From contig NZ_JAAVVC010000013.1 in assembly GCF_018449725.1 (NCBI RefSeq), forward strand, positions 1-64,000: DNA of 64,000 bases. Reading direction: 5' to 3'. Made by a program: the position numbers and the translations under genes. The notes under the pieces were generated by a model, which saw only the letters and a program-made list of their open reading frames with translations, did not search any database and was not told the DNA's origin. This document shows positions 43,012-52,040 of this stretch, piece after piece (the stretch's first letter is position 1; every line of letters begins with the position of its first letter). The DNA is from Pseudomonas sp. dw_612 (GTDB lineage: Bacteria; Pseudomonadota; Gammaproteobacteria; Pseudomonadales; Pseudomonadaceae).

Positions 43012-44934
43012 ATGAGTATCTTTAGCCACTTCCAACAACGCTTCGAGTCCACACGCCAGGAAGAACTCTCGCTGCAAGAGTACCTGGAGCTGTGTAAAAA
43101 GGACCGCAGCGCCTATGTTTCCGCCGCCGAGCGTCTGCTGCTGGCCATCGGAGAACCGGAGCTGCTCGACACCTCGGCCAACTCGAGACTGTCGCGAATC
43201 TTTTCCAACAAGGTGATCCGCCGCTATCCGGCCTTTGAAGACTTCCACGGGATGGAAGAATGCATCGACCAGATCGTGTCGTATTTCCGCCATGCAGCCC
43301 AGGGTCTGGAAGAGAAGAAACAAATTCTCTACCTACTCGGTCCCGTCGGCGGCGGTAAATCGTCCCTGGCCGAAAAGCTGAAACAGCTGATCGAGAAAGT
43401 GCCCTTCTACGCGATCAAGGGCTCCCCGGTTTTCGAATCGCCCCTGGGTCTGTTCAACGCCACTGAAGATGGCGCGATCCTCGAGGAAGACTTCGGCATT
43501 CCCCGGCGCTACGTCAACACCATCATGTCGCCCTGGGCGACCAAACGCCTGGCCGAATTCGGCGGCGACATCAGCCAGTTCCGGGTGGTGAAACTTTATC
43601 CGTCGATCCTCAACCAGATCGCCGTGGCCAAGACCGAACCTGGGGATGAGAACAACCAGGACATCTCGGCGCTGGTGGGCAAGGTCGATATCCGCAAACT
43701 GGAAGAATTCCCGCAAAACGACGCCGACGCCTACAGCTACTCGGGCGCACTGTGCCGGGCCAACCAGGGCCTGATGGAATTCGTCGAAATGTTCAAGGCA
43801 CCGATCAAGGTGCTGCACCCATTGCTGACCGCCACCCAGGAAGGCAACTACAACAGTACCGAAGGTCTGGGCGCGATTCCGTTCACCGGGATTCTGCTGG
43901 CTCACTCCAACGAATCGGAGTGGCACACCTTCCGCAACAACAAGAACAACGAAGCGTTCATCGACCGGATCTACATCGTCAAAGTGCCGTACTGCCTGCG
44001 GGTCAGCGACGAAGTGAAGATCTACGACAAGCTGCTGTTCAACAGTTCGCTGGCCAAGGCCCATTGCGCGCCCGACACCCTGAAAATGCTCGCTCAGTTC
44101 ACCGTGCTCTCGCGCCTTAAAGAGCCGGAAAACTCGAACATCTACTCCAAGATGCGCGTGTATGACGGCGAGAACCTCAAGGACACCGACCCGAAAGCCA
44201 AATCGATCCAGGAATACCGCGACAACGCCGGCGTGGATGAAGGCATGAACGGTCTGTCGACCCGGTTCGCGTTCAAGATTCTGTCGAAGGTCTTCAACTT
44301 CGATCCGCACGAAATCGCCGCCAACCCGGTGCATTTGCTCTACGTGCTGGAACAACAGATCGAACAGGAACAATTCCAGGCCGAAACCCGCGAGCGCTAC
44401 CTGCGTTTCCTCAAGGAATACCTGGCGCCGCGTTATATCGAATTCATCGGCAAGGAGATTCAGACCGCTTATCTCGAGTCTTACAGCGAGTATGGCCAGA
44501 ACATCTTCGATCGCTACGTGCTGTACGCCGACTTCTGGATCCAGGACCAGGAATACCGCGACCCGGAAACCGGCGAGATCCTCAACCGCGTGGCGCTGAA
44601 CGAAGAACTGGAAAAAATCGAAAAACCGGCCGGCATCAGCAATCCGAAGGATTTCCGCAACGAAATCGTCAACTTCGTCCTGCGTGCCCGGGCCAACAAC
44701 AACGGCAAGAACCCGACCTGGCTCAGCTACGAAAAACTGCGGGTGGTCATCGAGAAGAAAATGTTCTCCAACACCGAGGACCTGCTGCCGGTCATCAGCT
44801 TCAATGCCAAGGCCAGCAAAGAGGACCAGCAGAAGCACAACGACTTCGTCACAAGGATGGTCGAGCGCGGCTACACCGACAAACAGGTACGGCTTCTTTC
44901 CGAATGGTACCTACGGGTCCGGAAATCGCAGTGA
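43012..44934 (+). CDS. prkA: PrkA family serine protein kinase
   Basis: AAA+-domain protein related to B. subtilis PrkA and E. coli YeaG, linked to starvation and stationary-phase adaptation. The 640-residue product has a P-loop LLGPVGGGKSSLAEKLK near residues 108-124 and a C-terminal PrkA kinase-like domain. Whether it acts as kinase or ATP-dependent protease differs between studied relatives. GAGGTGA precedes the ATG. It heads a three-gene unit with yeaH and spoVR. Confidence 0.95.
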   Translation: MSIFSHFQQRFESTRQEELSLQEYLELCKKDRSAYVSAAERLLLAIGEPELLDTSANSRLSRIFSNKVIRRYPAFEDFHGMEECIDQIVSYFRHAAQGLEEKKQILYLLGPVGGGKSSLAEKLKQLIEKVPFYAIKGSPVFESPLGLFNATEDGAILEEDFGIPRRYVNTIMSPWATKRLAEFGGDISQFRVVKLYPSILNQIAVAKTEPGDENNQDISALVGKVDIRKLEEFPQNDADAYSYSGALCRANQGLMEFVEMFKAPIKVLHPLLTATQEGNYNSTEGLGAIPFTGILLAHSNESEWHTFRNNKNNEAFIDRIYIVKVPYCLRVSDEVKIYDKLLFNSSLAKAHCAPDTLKMLAQFTVLSRLKEPENSNIYSKMRVYDGENLKDTDPKAKSIQEYRDNAGVDEGMNGLSTRFAFKILSKVFNFDPHEIAANPVHLLYVLEQQIEQEQFQAETRERYLRFLKEYLAPRYIEFIGKEIQTAYLESYSEYGQNIFDRYVLYADFWIQDQEYRDPETGEILNRVALNEELEKIEKPAGISNPKDFRNEIVNFVLRARANNNGKNPTWLSYEKLRVVIEKKMFSNTEDLLPVISFNAKASKEDQQKHNDFVTRMVERGYTDKQVRLLSEWYLRVRKSQ

Positions 44935-44935
44935 C

Positions 44936-45040
44936 GCAGCGGCAAGCTCCAAGCTGCAAGCGACAAGAACCAAGCGCGTAAGCCCTGATATCCGGGCAAC
45001 TGCTTCTACTTGCAGCTTGCAGCTCACAACTTGAAGCTGC
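44936..45040. repeat. intercistronic inverted repeat between prkA and yeaH
   Basis: Left AAGCTGCAAG (44951-44960) pairs perfectly with CTTGCAGCTT (45009-45018), and an outer GCAGC/GCTGC pair closes the element. It is built from repeated GCAAGCT/AGCTTGC units and is unrelated to the GCGGGCTTGC REPs. Confidence 0.75.
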
Positions 45041-45052
45041 CCGGAGGGCCCT

Positions 45053-46324
45053 ATGAGCTATGTGATCGACCGACGTCTCAATGGCAAGAACAAGAGCACG
45101 GTGAACCGCCAGCGGTTCCTGCGGCGTTACCGTGATCACATCAAAAAGGCCGTCGAAGAGGCGGTCAGCCGGCGTTCCATTACCGATATGGAACATGGCG
45201 AACAGATCAGCATTCCCGGCCGCGACATCGACGAGCCGGTGCTTCACCACGGTCGTGGCGGCAAGCAGACCGTCGTGCATCCCGGCAACAAGGAATTCAC
45301 CAGCGGCGAGCACATTGCCCGGCCACCCGGAGGGGGCGGCGGCAGAGGTCCCGGCAAGGCCGGCAACTCTGGCGAAGGGATGGATGAGTTCGTCTTCCAG
45401 ATCACCCAGGAGGAATTCCTCGAATTCATGTTCGAGGACTTAGAACTGCCGAACCTGGTTAAACGCAACCTGACCGGCACTGATACCTTCAAAACCGTTC
45501 GCGCAGGCATCAGTAACGAGGGCAACCCGTCGCGGATCAACATCATCCGTACCCTGCGTTCGGCCCATGCCCGCCGCATCGCTTTGTCAGGCAGCAGCCG
45601 GAAACGGTTGCGTGACGCCAAAGAGGAACTGGCTCGACTTAAACGGGAAGAACCGGACAACTTCGGCGATATCCAGGATATCGAAGCAGAAATCGAGAAA
45701 CTCAGCGCGCGGATTCACCGGGTGCCATTCCTCGATACCTTCGACCTCAAATACAACTTGCTCATCAAGCAGCCTAACCCCAGCTCCAAAGCGGTGATGT
45801 TCTGCCTGATGGACGTCTCCGGCTCGATGACCCAGGCGACCAAGGACATCGCCAAGCGCTTTTTCATCCTGCTGTACCTGTTTCTCAAGCGTAACTACGA
45901 CAAGATCGACGTCGTGTTCATTCGCCATCACACCAGCGCCCGGGAAGTGGACGAAGAAGAGTTCTTCTATTCGCGGGAAACCGGCGGCACCATCGTTTCC
46001 AGCGCGTTGAAACTGATGCAGGAGATCATGGCCGAGCGTTACCCAAGCAACGAGTGGAACATCTATGCCGCCCAGGCCTCCGACGGCGACAACTGGAACG
46101 ACGACTCGCCGATCTGCCGCGACATTCTGATCAACCAGATCATGCCGTTTGTGCAGTACTACACTTACGTTGAAATCACCCCACGCGAACACCAGGCCCT
46201 GTGGTTCGAATACGAACGCATCGCCGAAGCCTTTTCTGACACTTTTGCCCAGCAGCAACTGGTCTCGGCCGGGGATATCTACCCGGTCTTCCGTGAACTC
46301 TTCCAGCGCAGGTTAGTGACATGA
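45053..46324 (+). CDS. yeaH: YeaH/YhbH family VWA-domain protein (DUF444)
   Basis: 423-residue protein always found beside prkA and spoVR. A basic, Gly-rich N-terminal third (GGGGGRGPGKAGNSG) is followed by a von Willebrand A-like domain with a MIDAS-type MDVSGSMTQ near residue 254. In E. coli YeaH works with the kinase YeaG; the biochemical role is unknown. Its stop overlaps the spoVR start by 4 bp. Confidence 0.94.
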   Translation: MSYVIDRRLNGKNKSTVNRQRFLRRYRDHIKKAVEEAVSRRSITDMEHGEQISIPGRDIDEPVLHHGRGGKQTVVHPGNKEFTSGEHIARPPGGGGGRGPGKAGNSGEGMDEFVFQITQEEFLEFMFEDLELPNLVKRNLTGTDTFKTVRAGISNEGNPSRINIIRTLRSAHARRIALSGSSRKRLRDAKEELARLKREEPDNFGDIQDIEAEIEKLSARIHRVPFLDTFDLKYNLLIKQPNPSSKAVMFCLMDVSGSMTQATKDIAKRFFILLYLFLKRNYDKIDVVFIRHHTSAREVDEEEFFYSRETGGTIVSSALKLMQEIMAERYPSNEWNIYAAQASDGDNWNDDSPICRDILINQIMPFVQYYTYVEITPREHQALWFEYERIAEAFSDTFAQQQLVSAGDIYPVFRELFQRRLVT

Positions 46325-47883
46325 CCGCCAAAGAGCAGAAGCGCCAACCCATTTCCACCGGCTCCGAATGGACATTCGAGCTGATCCAGGCCTATGACAA
46401 GGAAATCAGTCGCCTGGCGGCCCGTTATGCCCTGGATACGTACCCCAACCAGATCGAAGTGATCACCGCCGAGCAGATGATGGACGCCTACGCCTCCGTC
46501 GGCATGCCCCTGGGTTATCACCATTGGTCCTACGGCAAGCACTTCCTCAGCACCGAAAAATCCTACACCCGCGGCCAGATGGGCCTGGCCTACGAGATCG
46601 TCATCAACTCGGACCCGTGCATCGCCTACCTGATGGAAGAAAACACCATCTGCATGCAGGCGCTGGTTGTGGCTCATGCCTGCTATGGGCACAACAGTTT
46701 CTTCAAGGGCAATTACCTGTTCCGCACCTGGACCGACGCCAGTTCAATCATCGATTACCTGGTGTTCGCCAAACAGTACATCATGCAATGCGAGGAGCGC
46801 CACGGCATCGACGCGGTGGAAGACCTGCTCGACTCCTGCCACGCCCTAATGAATTACGGCGTTGACCGTTACAAACGTCCGTATCCGATTTCCGCTGAAG
46901 AAGAACGTCGTCGGCAGAAGGATCGTGAAGAGCATCTGCAGAAACAGATCAACGATTTGTGGCGCACCATTCCAAAAGGCGCGGACAAGTACAGCGACAA
47001 GGACAACGCTCGCTTCCCCGCCGAACCGCAGGAAAACATCCTGTACTTCATCGAAAAACACGCGCCGCTGCTGGAACCGTGGCAACGGGAAATCGTGCGG
47101 ATCGTGCGCAAGATCGCCCAGTATTTCTATCCGCAACGCCAGACCCAGGTGATGAACGAGGGCTGGGCCACGTTCTGGCACTACACGCTGATGAACGACC
47201 TGTACGACGAAGGCCTGGTCACCGACGGTTTCATGATGGAGTTCCTGACGTCCCACACCAGCGTGGTCATGCAACCGGGCTTCGACAGCCCCTACTACAG
47301 CGGCATCAACCCCTACGCCCTGGGTTTTGCCATGTACCGGGACATCCGGCGCATGTGCGAACACCCGACCGAAGAGGATTACCGCTGGTTCCCGGAAATC
47401 GCCGGCACCGACTGGCTGTCGAGCATCAAGTTCGCCATGAGCAGCTTCAAGGATGAAAGTTTCATCCTGCAGTACCTGTCGCCCCAAGTGATCCGCGACT
47501 TGAAGCTGTTCAGCATTCTCGATGACGACCAGAAGGACGACCTGCTGGTCCCGGCCATTCACGATGAGCCCGGCTACCGGACCATCCGTGAAACTCTGGC
47601 CGCCCAGTACAACCTGGGCAATCGCGAACCCAACGTGCAGATCTACAGCATTGATCGGCGCGGCGACCGCTCACTGACCTTGCGTCACCAGCAGCACGAC
47701 CGCAAACCCCTGGGCGAATCCACCGAGGAAGTGCTCAAACACCTGCATCGGCTGTGGGGCTTCGACATTCACCTGGAAACCCTGCAAGGCGACCAAGTGA
47801 TGAAAGTCCATCACGTGCCACCCAGAAGCGAACATGCCGAGGGGGATTACGGTCGGCTCGACCTGGCTGTCATTCACCTTTGA
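46321..47883 (+). CDS. SpoVR family protein
   Basis: 520-residue SpoVR/YcgB protein, first named from B. subtilis spore cortex formation and conserved in non-sporulating bacteria, where it is part of the stationary-phase PrkA set. Typical pieces are GMPLGYHHWSYGKHF near residue 61, VVAHACYGHNSFFKGN, and NEGWATFWHYTLMNDLYDEG near residue 278, whose His/Glu residues resemble a metal site. Translational coupling with yeaH implies a joint role. Confidence 0.94.
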   Translation: MTAKEQKRQPISTGSEWTFELIQAYDKEISRLAARYALDTYPNQIEVITAEQMMDAYASVGMPLGYHHWSYGKHFLSTEKSYTRGQMGLAYEIVINSDPCIAYLMEENTICMQALVVAHACYGHNSFFKGNYLFRTWTDASSIIDYLVFAKQYIMQCEERHGIDAVEDLLDSCHALMNYGVDRYKRPYPISAEEERRRQKDREEHLQKQINDLWRTIPKGADKYSDKDNARFPAEPQENILYFIEKHAPLLEPWQREIVRIVRKIAQYFYPQRQTQVMNEGWATFWHYTLMNDLYDEGLVTDGFMMEFLTSHTSVVMQPGFDSPYYSGINPYALGFAMYRDIRRMCEHPTEEDYRWFPEIAGTDWLSSIKFAMSSFKDESFILQYLSPQVIRDLKLFSILDDDQKDDLLVPAIHDEPGYRTIRETLAAQYNLGNREPNVQIYSIDRRGDRSLTLRHQQHDRKPLGESTEEVLKHLHRLWGFDIHLETLQGDQVMKVHHVPPRSEHAEGDYGRLDLAVIHL

Positions 47884-47894
47884 TTCTGTTTCTG

Positions 47895-47940
47895 CCTCCG
47901 GAAGTTCGACGCAACGGTTATTCTGTCGAGCTAACGGAGG
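47895..47940 (+). promoter_or_regulatory. possible sequestration of the cca ribosome-binding site
   Basis: CCTCCG at 47895-47900 is fully complementary to CGGAGG at 47935-47940, the ribosome site 6 bp before the cca ATG. Pairing would close a hairpin with a 34-nt loop. Confidence 0.35.
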
Positions 47941-47946
47941 TTTTTT

Positions 47947-49176
47947 ATGCAGATTTATAAAGTTGGCGGCGCCGTACGCGATCGCCTGCTGGGCAAGCCT
48001 GTCACCGATATCGACTGGGTCGTGGTAGGCGCCACCACCGAAGAAATGCTCGCCAAGGGCTTTCGCCCGGTGGGCTCGGACTTTCCAGTGTTTCTTCACC
48101 CAAAAACCGGTGAGGAATACGCCCTCGCCCGGACCGAACGCAAAAGCGGACGTGGTTACGGCGGCTTCACGTTCCACGCCAGCCCCGAAGTCACCCTCGA
48201 AGAAGACCTGATTCGTCGCGACCTGACCATCAATGCAATGGCCGAGGACGATCAACAGAATTTGACCGACCCTTACCACGGGCAGCGCGATCTTGAAGCG
48301 CGCCTGCTTCGCCACGTTTCCCCCGCGTTCGCCGAAGATCCACTCCGGGTTCTGCGTGTTGCCCGCTTCGCTGCTCGCTATGCCGGGCTGGGTTTCACTG
48401 TCGCACCTGAGACGCTGAAGTTGATGCGTCAACTTAGCGATTCCGGCGAATTGGAGGCGTTGACGGCCGAACGTAGCTGGAAAGAAATCTCCCGCGCCCT
48501 GATGGAAGATCAGCCACAGGTATTCATCGAGGTACTGCGCGCCTGCGGTGCCCTCCAGGTGTTGATGCCGGAAGTTGACGCGCTGTTCGGCGTGCCGCAA
48601 CCCGAGGCCCATCACCCGGAAATCGATACTGGCGTACACACCTTGAGCGTACTGGAACAAGCAGCGCTGCACACACAACCGCTGACCGTTCGCTGGGCGT
48701 GCCTGCTGCATGACTTGGGCAAAGGCCTGACCCCGAAAGAGGATTGGCCGCGGCACATCGCCCATGAGCACACGGGCCTGAAGCTGATCAAAGCGGTCAA
48801 TGAGCGATTCAAGGCGCCGAAAGACTGTCAGGAACTGGCGTTGCTGGTGGGCCAATATCACACCCACGGGCATCGAGCCCTGGAGCTGAAGCCGTCGACA
48901 TTGCTGGAGTTGCTGCAGAGTTTCGACGTGTACCGTCGGCCGCAGCGGTTTGAGGAATTTATTGCGGCGTGTGAGATGGATGCTCGCGGACGTAAAGGCC
49001 TGGAACAGCGAAGTTATCCACAAGCGGATTATTTGCGCGGGGCGGCTTCAGCGGCGCGAAGTGTTGCTGTGCAGCCGTTGCTGGAGAAGGGGTTCAAGGG
49101 GCCTGAGCTGGGTGAGGCGATCAAGCGTGAGCGGCTAAAGGCGTTGAAGGCCTACAAAGAGGCGGCGTCTGCCTGA
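47947..49176 (+). CDS. cca: multifunctional CCA-adding tRNA nucleotidyltransferase
   Basis: Adds and repairs the CCA 3' end of tRNAs. The 409-residue class II enzyme has KVGGAVRDRLLGKPVTDIDWVV (residues 4-25, catalytic Asp pair), the RRDLTINAMA motif, and a C-terminal HD domain (LLHDLGKG near residue 256) giving phosphatase/phosphodiesterase activity as in E. coli. A strong CGGAGG ribosome site lies 6 bp upstream. Confidence 0.96.
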   Translation: MQIYKVGGAVRDRLLGKPVTDIDWVVVGATTEEMLAKGFRPVGSDFPVFLHPKTGEEYALARTERKSGRGYGGFTFHASPEVTLEEDLIRRDLTINAMAEDDQQNLTDPYHGQRDLEARLLRHVSPAFAEDPLRVLRVARFAARYAGLGFTVAPETLKLMRQLSDSGELEALTAERSWKEISRALMEDQPQVFIEVLRACGALQVLMPEVDALFGVPQPEAHHPEIDTGVHTLSVLEQAALHTQPLTVRWACLLHDLGKGLTPKEDWPRHIAHEHTGLKLIKAVNERFKAPKDCQELALLVGQYHTHGHRALELKPSTLLELLQSFDVYRRPQRFEEFIAACEMDARGRKGLEQRSYPQADYLRGAASAARSVAVQPLLEKGFKGPELGEAIKRERLKALKAYKEAASA

Positions 49177-49180
49177 GAAG

Positions 49181-49258
49181 CTTCGCGAGCAAGCCCGCAC
49201 CCACATTGGATCTCTGGCGTTCGCACAATCCAATGTGGGAGCGGGCTTGCTCGCGAAG
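49181..49258. repeat. REP palindrome between cca and the folK paralogue
   Basis: Inward pair of CTTCGCGAGCAAGCCCGC units around about 30 nt, between two convergent genes. The left arm has one base change (CCCGCACCC). Confidence 0.92.
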
Positions 49259-49270
49259 GCGCCATCCGCC

Positions 49271-49789
49271 TCACAACAAATCTGAAGGCGTCAACTGTTC
49301 CCCACGCCACTCGAACCCTACCGGCGCCAACACCTGATCAATCTGCGCCTCGCTCCACAAGGTCGCGAAGCTTTTGCCTACGCCCGGATGCACTCTTTCC
49401 GGCGCAATCAGCGACAACGGCCACAGCACAAAGGCATTTTTCAGGATCTCTGCCCGAGGCAGGATCAAACCGTCGAAGTTGCCCACCAGATCGCCGAACA
49501 ACAACACATCGATATCCAGGGGCAGGCCCTTGCGCTCCGGCGCATAACGGCCGTTGTCCGCCTCGATGAATTTCAGTCGGCGATCCAGTTCCATCAGCGG
49601 CAGGTCAGTGAAGGCCGACACCACGAAATTGAAGAACGGGCCACTCTTGATCCCCACCGGCTGGCTTTCGAACACCGCCGAGCAGCGGATATCCACCAGA
49701 AAATCCGCGAGGGCGTCCAGGCCAGCCTGCAAATGGGCTTCGCGCTCGATATTGCTACCGAGCCCGAGGTACACCTGAGTCAGCGACAT
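49271..49789 (-). CDS. divergent HPPK (FolK)-like pyrophosphokinase
   Basis: 172-residue protein with the FolK fold: VYLGLGSNIEREAHLQAGL at the N-terminus and PLDIDVLLFGD, with the two metal-binding Asp, near residue 95. Compared with E. coli HPPK (RWGPRTLDLDIMLFG) the segment reads RKGLPLDIDVLLFG. The Trp is Lys, one residue is lost, and the catalytic Arg of PRT is absent. Pseudomonads carry another, canonical folK elsewhere, so this is probably a paralogue with altered activity. Its start lies inside folB (10-bp overlap), so the pair is co-translated. Confidence 0.8.
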   Translation of the reverse strand: MSLTQVYLGLGSNIEREAHLQAGLDALADFLVDIRCSAVFESQPVGIKSGPFFNFVVSAFTDLPLMELDRRLKFIEADNGRYAPERKGLPLDIDVLLFGDLVGNFDGLILPRAEILKNAFVLWPLSLIAPERVHPGVGKSFATLWSEAQIDQVLAPVGFEWRGEQLTPSDLL

Positions 49790-50136
49790 CCGCGCTCGAT
49801 CTCCACGCCCACGCCACCCGTAGCGGCAGGAACCGCACCTGGCTTGGTCAGCTTGAGGCGCATCCAGGTGATCTTGAATTCGCTCATCAAGACTTCAACC
49901 AAACGCTCGGCAAAGGTCTCGACCAGTTGGAACTGTGCTTGCTCGGCAAACGCCTGGATACGCGACGAAACGCTCGCATAGTCGAGCGCCAGGGTCAGGT
50001 CATCGCCAGCCGCTGCCGGACGATTGTCCCAGGCGAAGCTCAGGTCCAGTCGCAGACACTGGCGGATGCCTCGCTCCCAGTCGTAGGCACCAATTACGGT
50101 GTCGACTTCCAGGCCCTCGATAAACACTCTGTCCAA
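49780..50136 (-). CDS. folB: dihydroneopterin aldolase
   Basis: Folate-pathway enzyme converting dihydroneopterin to hydroxymethyl-dihydropterin. The 118-residue product starts LDRVFIEGLEVDTVIGAYDWERG and has the conserved Lys in WMRLKLTKPGAV near residue 98. The start is taken as TTG at 50136 because GGAG lies 8 bp upstream and the family begins at this Asp-Arg; a second TTG at 50160 is in frame but places GGAG inside the gene. It is divergent from plsY. Confidence 0.92.
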   Translation of the reverse strand: MDRVFIEGLEVDTVIGAYDWERGIRQCLRLDLSFAWDNRPAAAGDDLTLALDYASVSSRIQAFAEQAQFQLVETFAERLVEVLMSEFKITWMRLKLTKPGAVPAATGGVGVEIERGCR

Positions 50137-50210
50137 GCACTTTTCTCCGCTGCACGACAAGGGCGCAATGCGCCGTTAGAATCAGGGCGTCCTCGCCCGG
50201 AATAGTTAGC

Positions 50211-50780
50211 ATGTTTTGGTTATTGGCGACCCTCGCCTACCTGCTCGGCTCTCTGTCCTTCGCCATTTTGCTCAGCCGCCTGACCGGCAACCCGGATCCG
50301 CGAATGAGTGGCTCGGGCAATGCCGGCGCCACCAACATGTTGCGCCTGGCCGGCAAGAAACTCGCCGTCCTGACGTTACTCGGCGACCTGTGCAAAGGCT
50401 TGTTGCCCGTACTGATCGCCGCTGTTGCCGGCCTTTCGCTGCAAGAACAGGCCTGGATCGGCGTTTGTGCCGTCATCGGCCACCTGTTCCCGTTGTACTT
50501 CCGCTTTCGCGGCGGTAAAGGTGTCGCCACCGCCGCCGGCATGTTGCTGGGCCTCTACCCGCCAGCGGCCCTGCTGGCGGTCTGCGCCTGGCTGCTGACG
50601 TTCTACCTGACCCGCACCAGCTCACTGGCGGCGCTGATCGCCACACCGCTGACACTGCCACTGCTCGCCTGGCAAGAGCCGGCGGCACTGCTGCCGATGA
50701 GCGCACTCACGGCGCTGATCGTCTGGCGTCATCGCGGCAATCTACGCGACCTGTTTGCAGGGCGCGAACGGCATTTTTAA
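50211..50780 (+). CDS. plsY: glycerol-3-phosphate acyltransferase PlsY
   Basis: Membrane enzyme that transfers the acyl group from acyl-phosphate to glycerol-3-phosphate at the start of phospholipid synthesis. The 189-residue product has five hydrophobic segments and the loop motifs SGNAGATNMLR (about residues 37-47), GHLFPLYFRFRGGKGVAT and a third near LIVWRHRGN. It is divergent from folB and convergent with tsaD. Confidence 0.95.
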   Translation: MFWLLATLAYLLGSLSFAILLSRLTGNPDPRMSGSGNAGATNMLRLAGKKLAVLTLLGDLCKGLLPVLIAAVAGLSLQEQAWIGVCAVIGHLFPLYFRFRGGKGVATAAGMLLGLYPPAALLAVCAWLLTFYLTRTSSLAALIATPLTLPLLAWQEPAALLPMSALTALIVWRHRGNLRDLFAGRERHF

Positions 50781-50815
50781 ATACCGCACATGAGCGCCGC
50801 TCATCCCGCACATCC

Positions 50816-51841
50816 TCACAGCCCCGACAATTGCTCCATCGGCCAGCGCGCCTGCACGCTGATCGCCAGGCTTTCGTGCTGACCGGCCTGCAAACGCTGG
50901 CAACCGGCAAACGCAATCATCGCGCCGTTATCGGTGCAGAACTCGGGACGCGCATAAAACACGTCGCCCTGCATGTCGCCGAGCATTTTCTCCAGCGACG
51001 TACGCAGGGCCTTGTTGGCGCTGACGCCGCCAGCGATCACCAGACGCTTCATGCCGGCCGCTTTCAGGGCACGCTTGCACTTGATGGTCAAAGTCTCCAC
51101 CACGGCCTGCTGGAACGCCAGCGAGATGTCGCAACGGGCTTGCTCGTTGTCGCCCCCGGCGCTGACGCATTGCTGCCAGGTATTGAGCGCGAAGGTTTTC
51201 AAACCGCTGAAGCTGAAGGCCAGGCCCGGACGGTCACACATCGGACGCGGAAAAGTGAAACGCCCTGCAACCCCTTGCTCCGCCAACCGTGCGATTTCCG
51301 GACCGCCCGGATAATTGAGGCCCATCATCTTCGCGGTCTTGTCGAACGCTTCACCGGCGGCATCGTCGAGGGTCTCGCCCAACAACGTGTATTGGCCAAT
51401 CCCGTCAACCTGAACCAGCTGCGTATGACCGCCCGATACCAACAAAGCGACGAACGGGAATTCCGGCGGTTTTGCCTCCAGCATCGGCGCCAGCAAATGG
51501 CCTTCCATGTGGTGCACACCGAGGGCTGGAATACCCCAGGCAAAGGCCAGCGCCTGGGCACAGGAAGCGCCCACCAGCAGCGCTCCGACCAGGCCAGGAC
51601 CCGCGGTATAAGCGATGGCGTCGATCTCGGTCGGCACGCAGCCGGCTTCAGCCAACACCTGACGAATCAAGGGCAGCATGCGTTTGACGTGATCACGGGA
51701 GGCCAGCTCCGGCACCACACCGCCATAGGCGCGGTGCAGGTCGATCTGGCTGAACAGCGCGTCGGCCAGCAGGCCGCGTTCACTGTCATATAATGCGACA
51801 CCGGTTTCGTCGCAGGAGGTTTCTAATCCCAGTACTAGCAT
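50816..51841 (-). CDS. tsaD: tRNA N6-adenosine threonylcarbamoyltransferase
   Basis: Catalytic subunit for the t6A37 modification of ANN-decoding tRNAs. The 341-residue ASKHA-fold protein has LGLETSCDETGVALYD (residues 4-19), the metal-binding VHHMEGHLLAPM near residues 108-119, and the C-terminal FCTDNGAMIAFAG. It is divergent from rpsU. The CAU tRNA in this window, as an Ile tRNA, would be one of its substrates. Confidence 0.97.
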   Translation of the reverse strand: MLVLGLETSCDETGVALYDSERGLLADALFSQIDLHRAYGGVVPELASRDHVKRMLPLIRQVLAEAGCVPTEIDAIAYTAGPGLVGALLVGASCAQALAFAWGIPALGVHHMEGHLLAPMLEAKPPEFPFVALLVSGGHTQLVQVDGIGQYTLLGETLDDAAGEAFDKTAKMMGLNYPGGPEIARLAEQGVAGRFTFPRPMCDRPGLAFSFSGLKTFALNTWQQCVSAGGDNEQARCDISLAFQQAVVETLTIKCKRALKAAGMKRLVIAGGVSANKALRTSLEKMLGDMQGDVFYARPEFCTDNGAMIAFAGCQRLQAGQHESLAISVQARWPMEQLSGL

Positions 51842-51949
51842 GGGTTTGCGCCTTGTTTAGGCTGAATTCGAAGGCGCGCATAATAGTCGCCATGGGATGC
51901 CCCGACTAGCGGTTTTCGATCAGAGGCTTTGCATTCCGGTCGATGAGGA

Positions 51950-52013
51950 GTTAACATCCGCAACCCTTAAAAACCGACGTCTTCAAGTGCTCTTTTGCCG
52001 CGAGGATGTTGAC
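51950..52013 (+). promoter_or_regulatory. long-range stem in the rpsU leader
   Basis: GTTAACATCC (51950-51959) can pair with GGATGTTGAC (52004-52013) over 10 bp with one G-U, enclosing 44 nt and ending 27 bp before the rpsU ATG. It is a candidate leader fold that could respond to free S21; no test is possible from sequence alone. Confidence 0.35.
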
Positions 52014-52040
52014 CCCGGTAATGAATGAAGGTAGCTCTGG

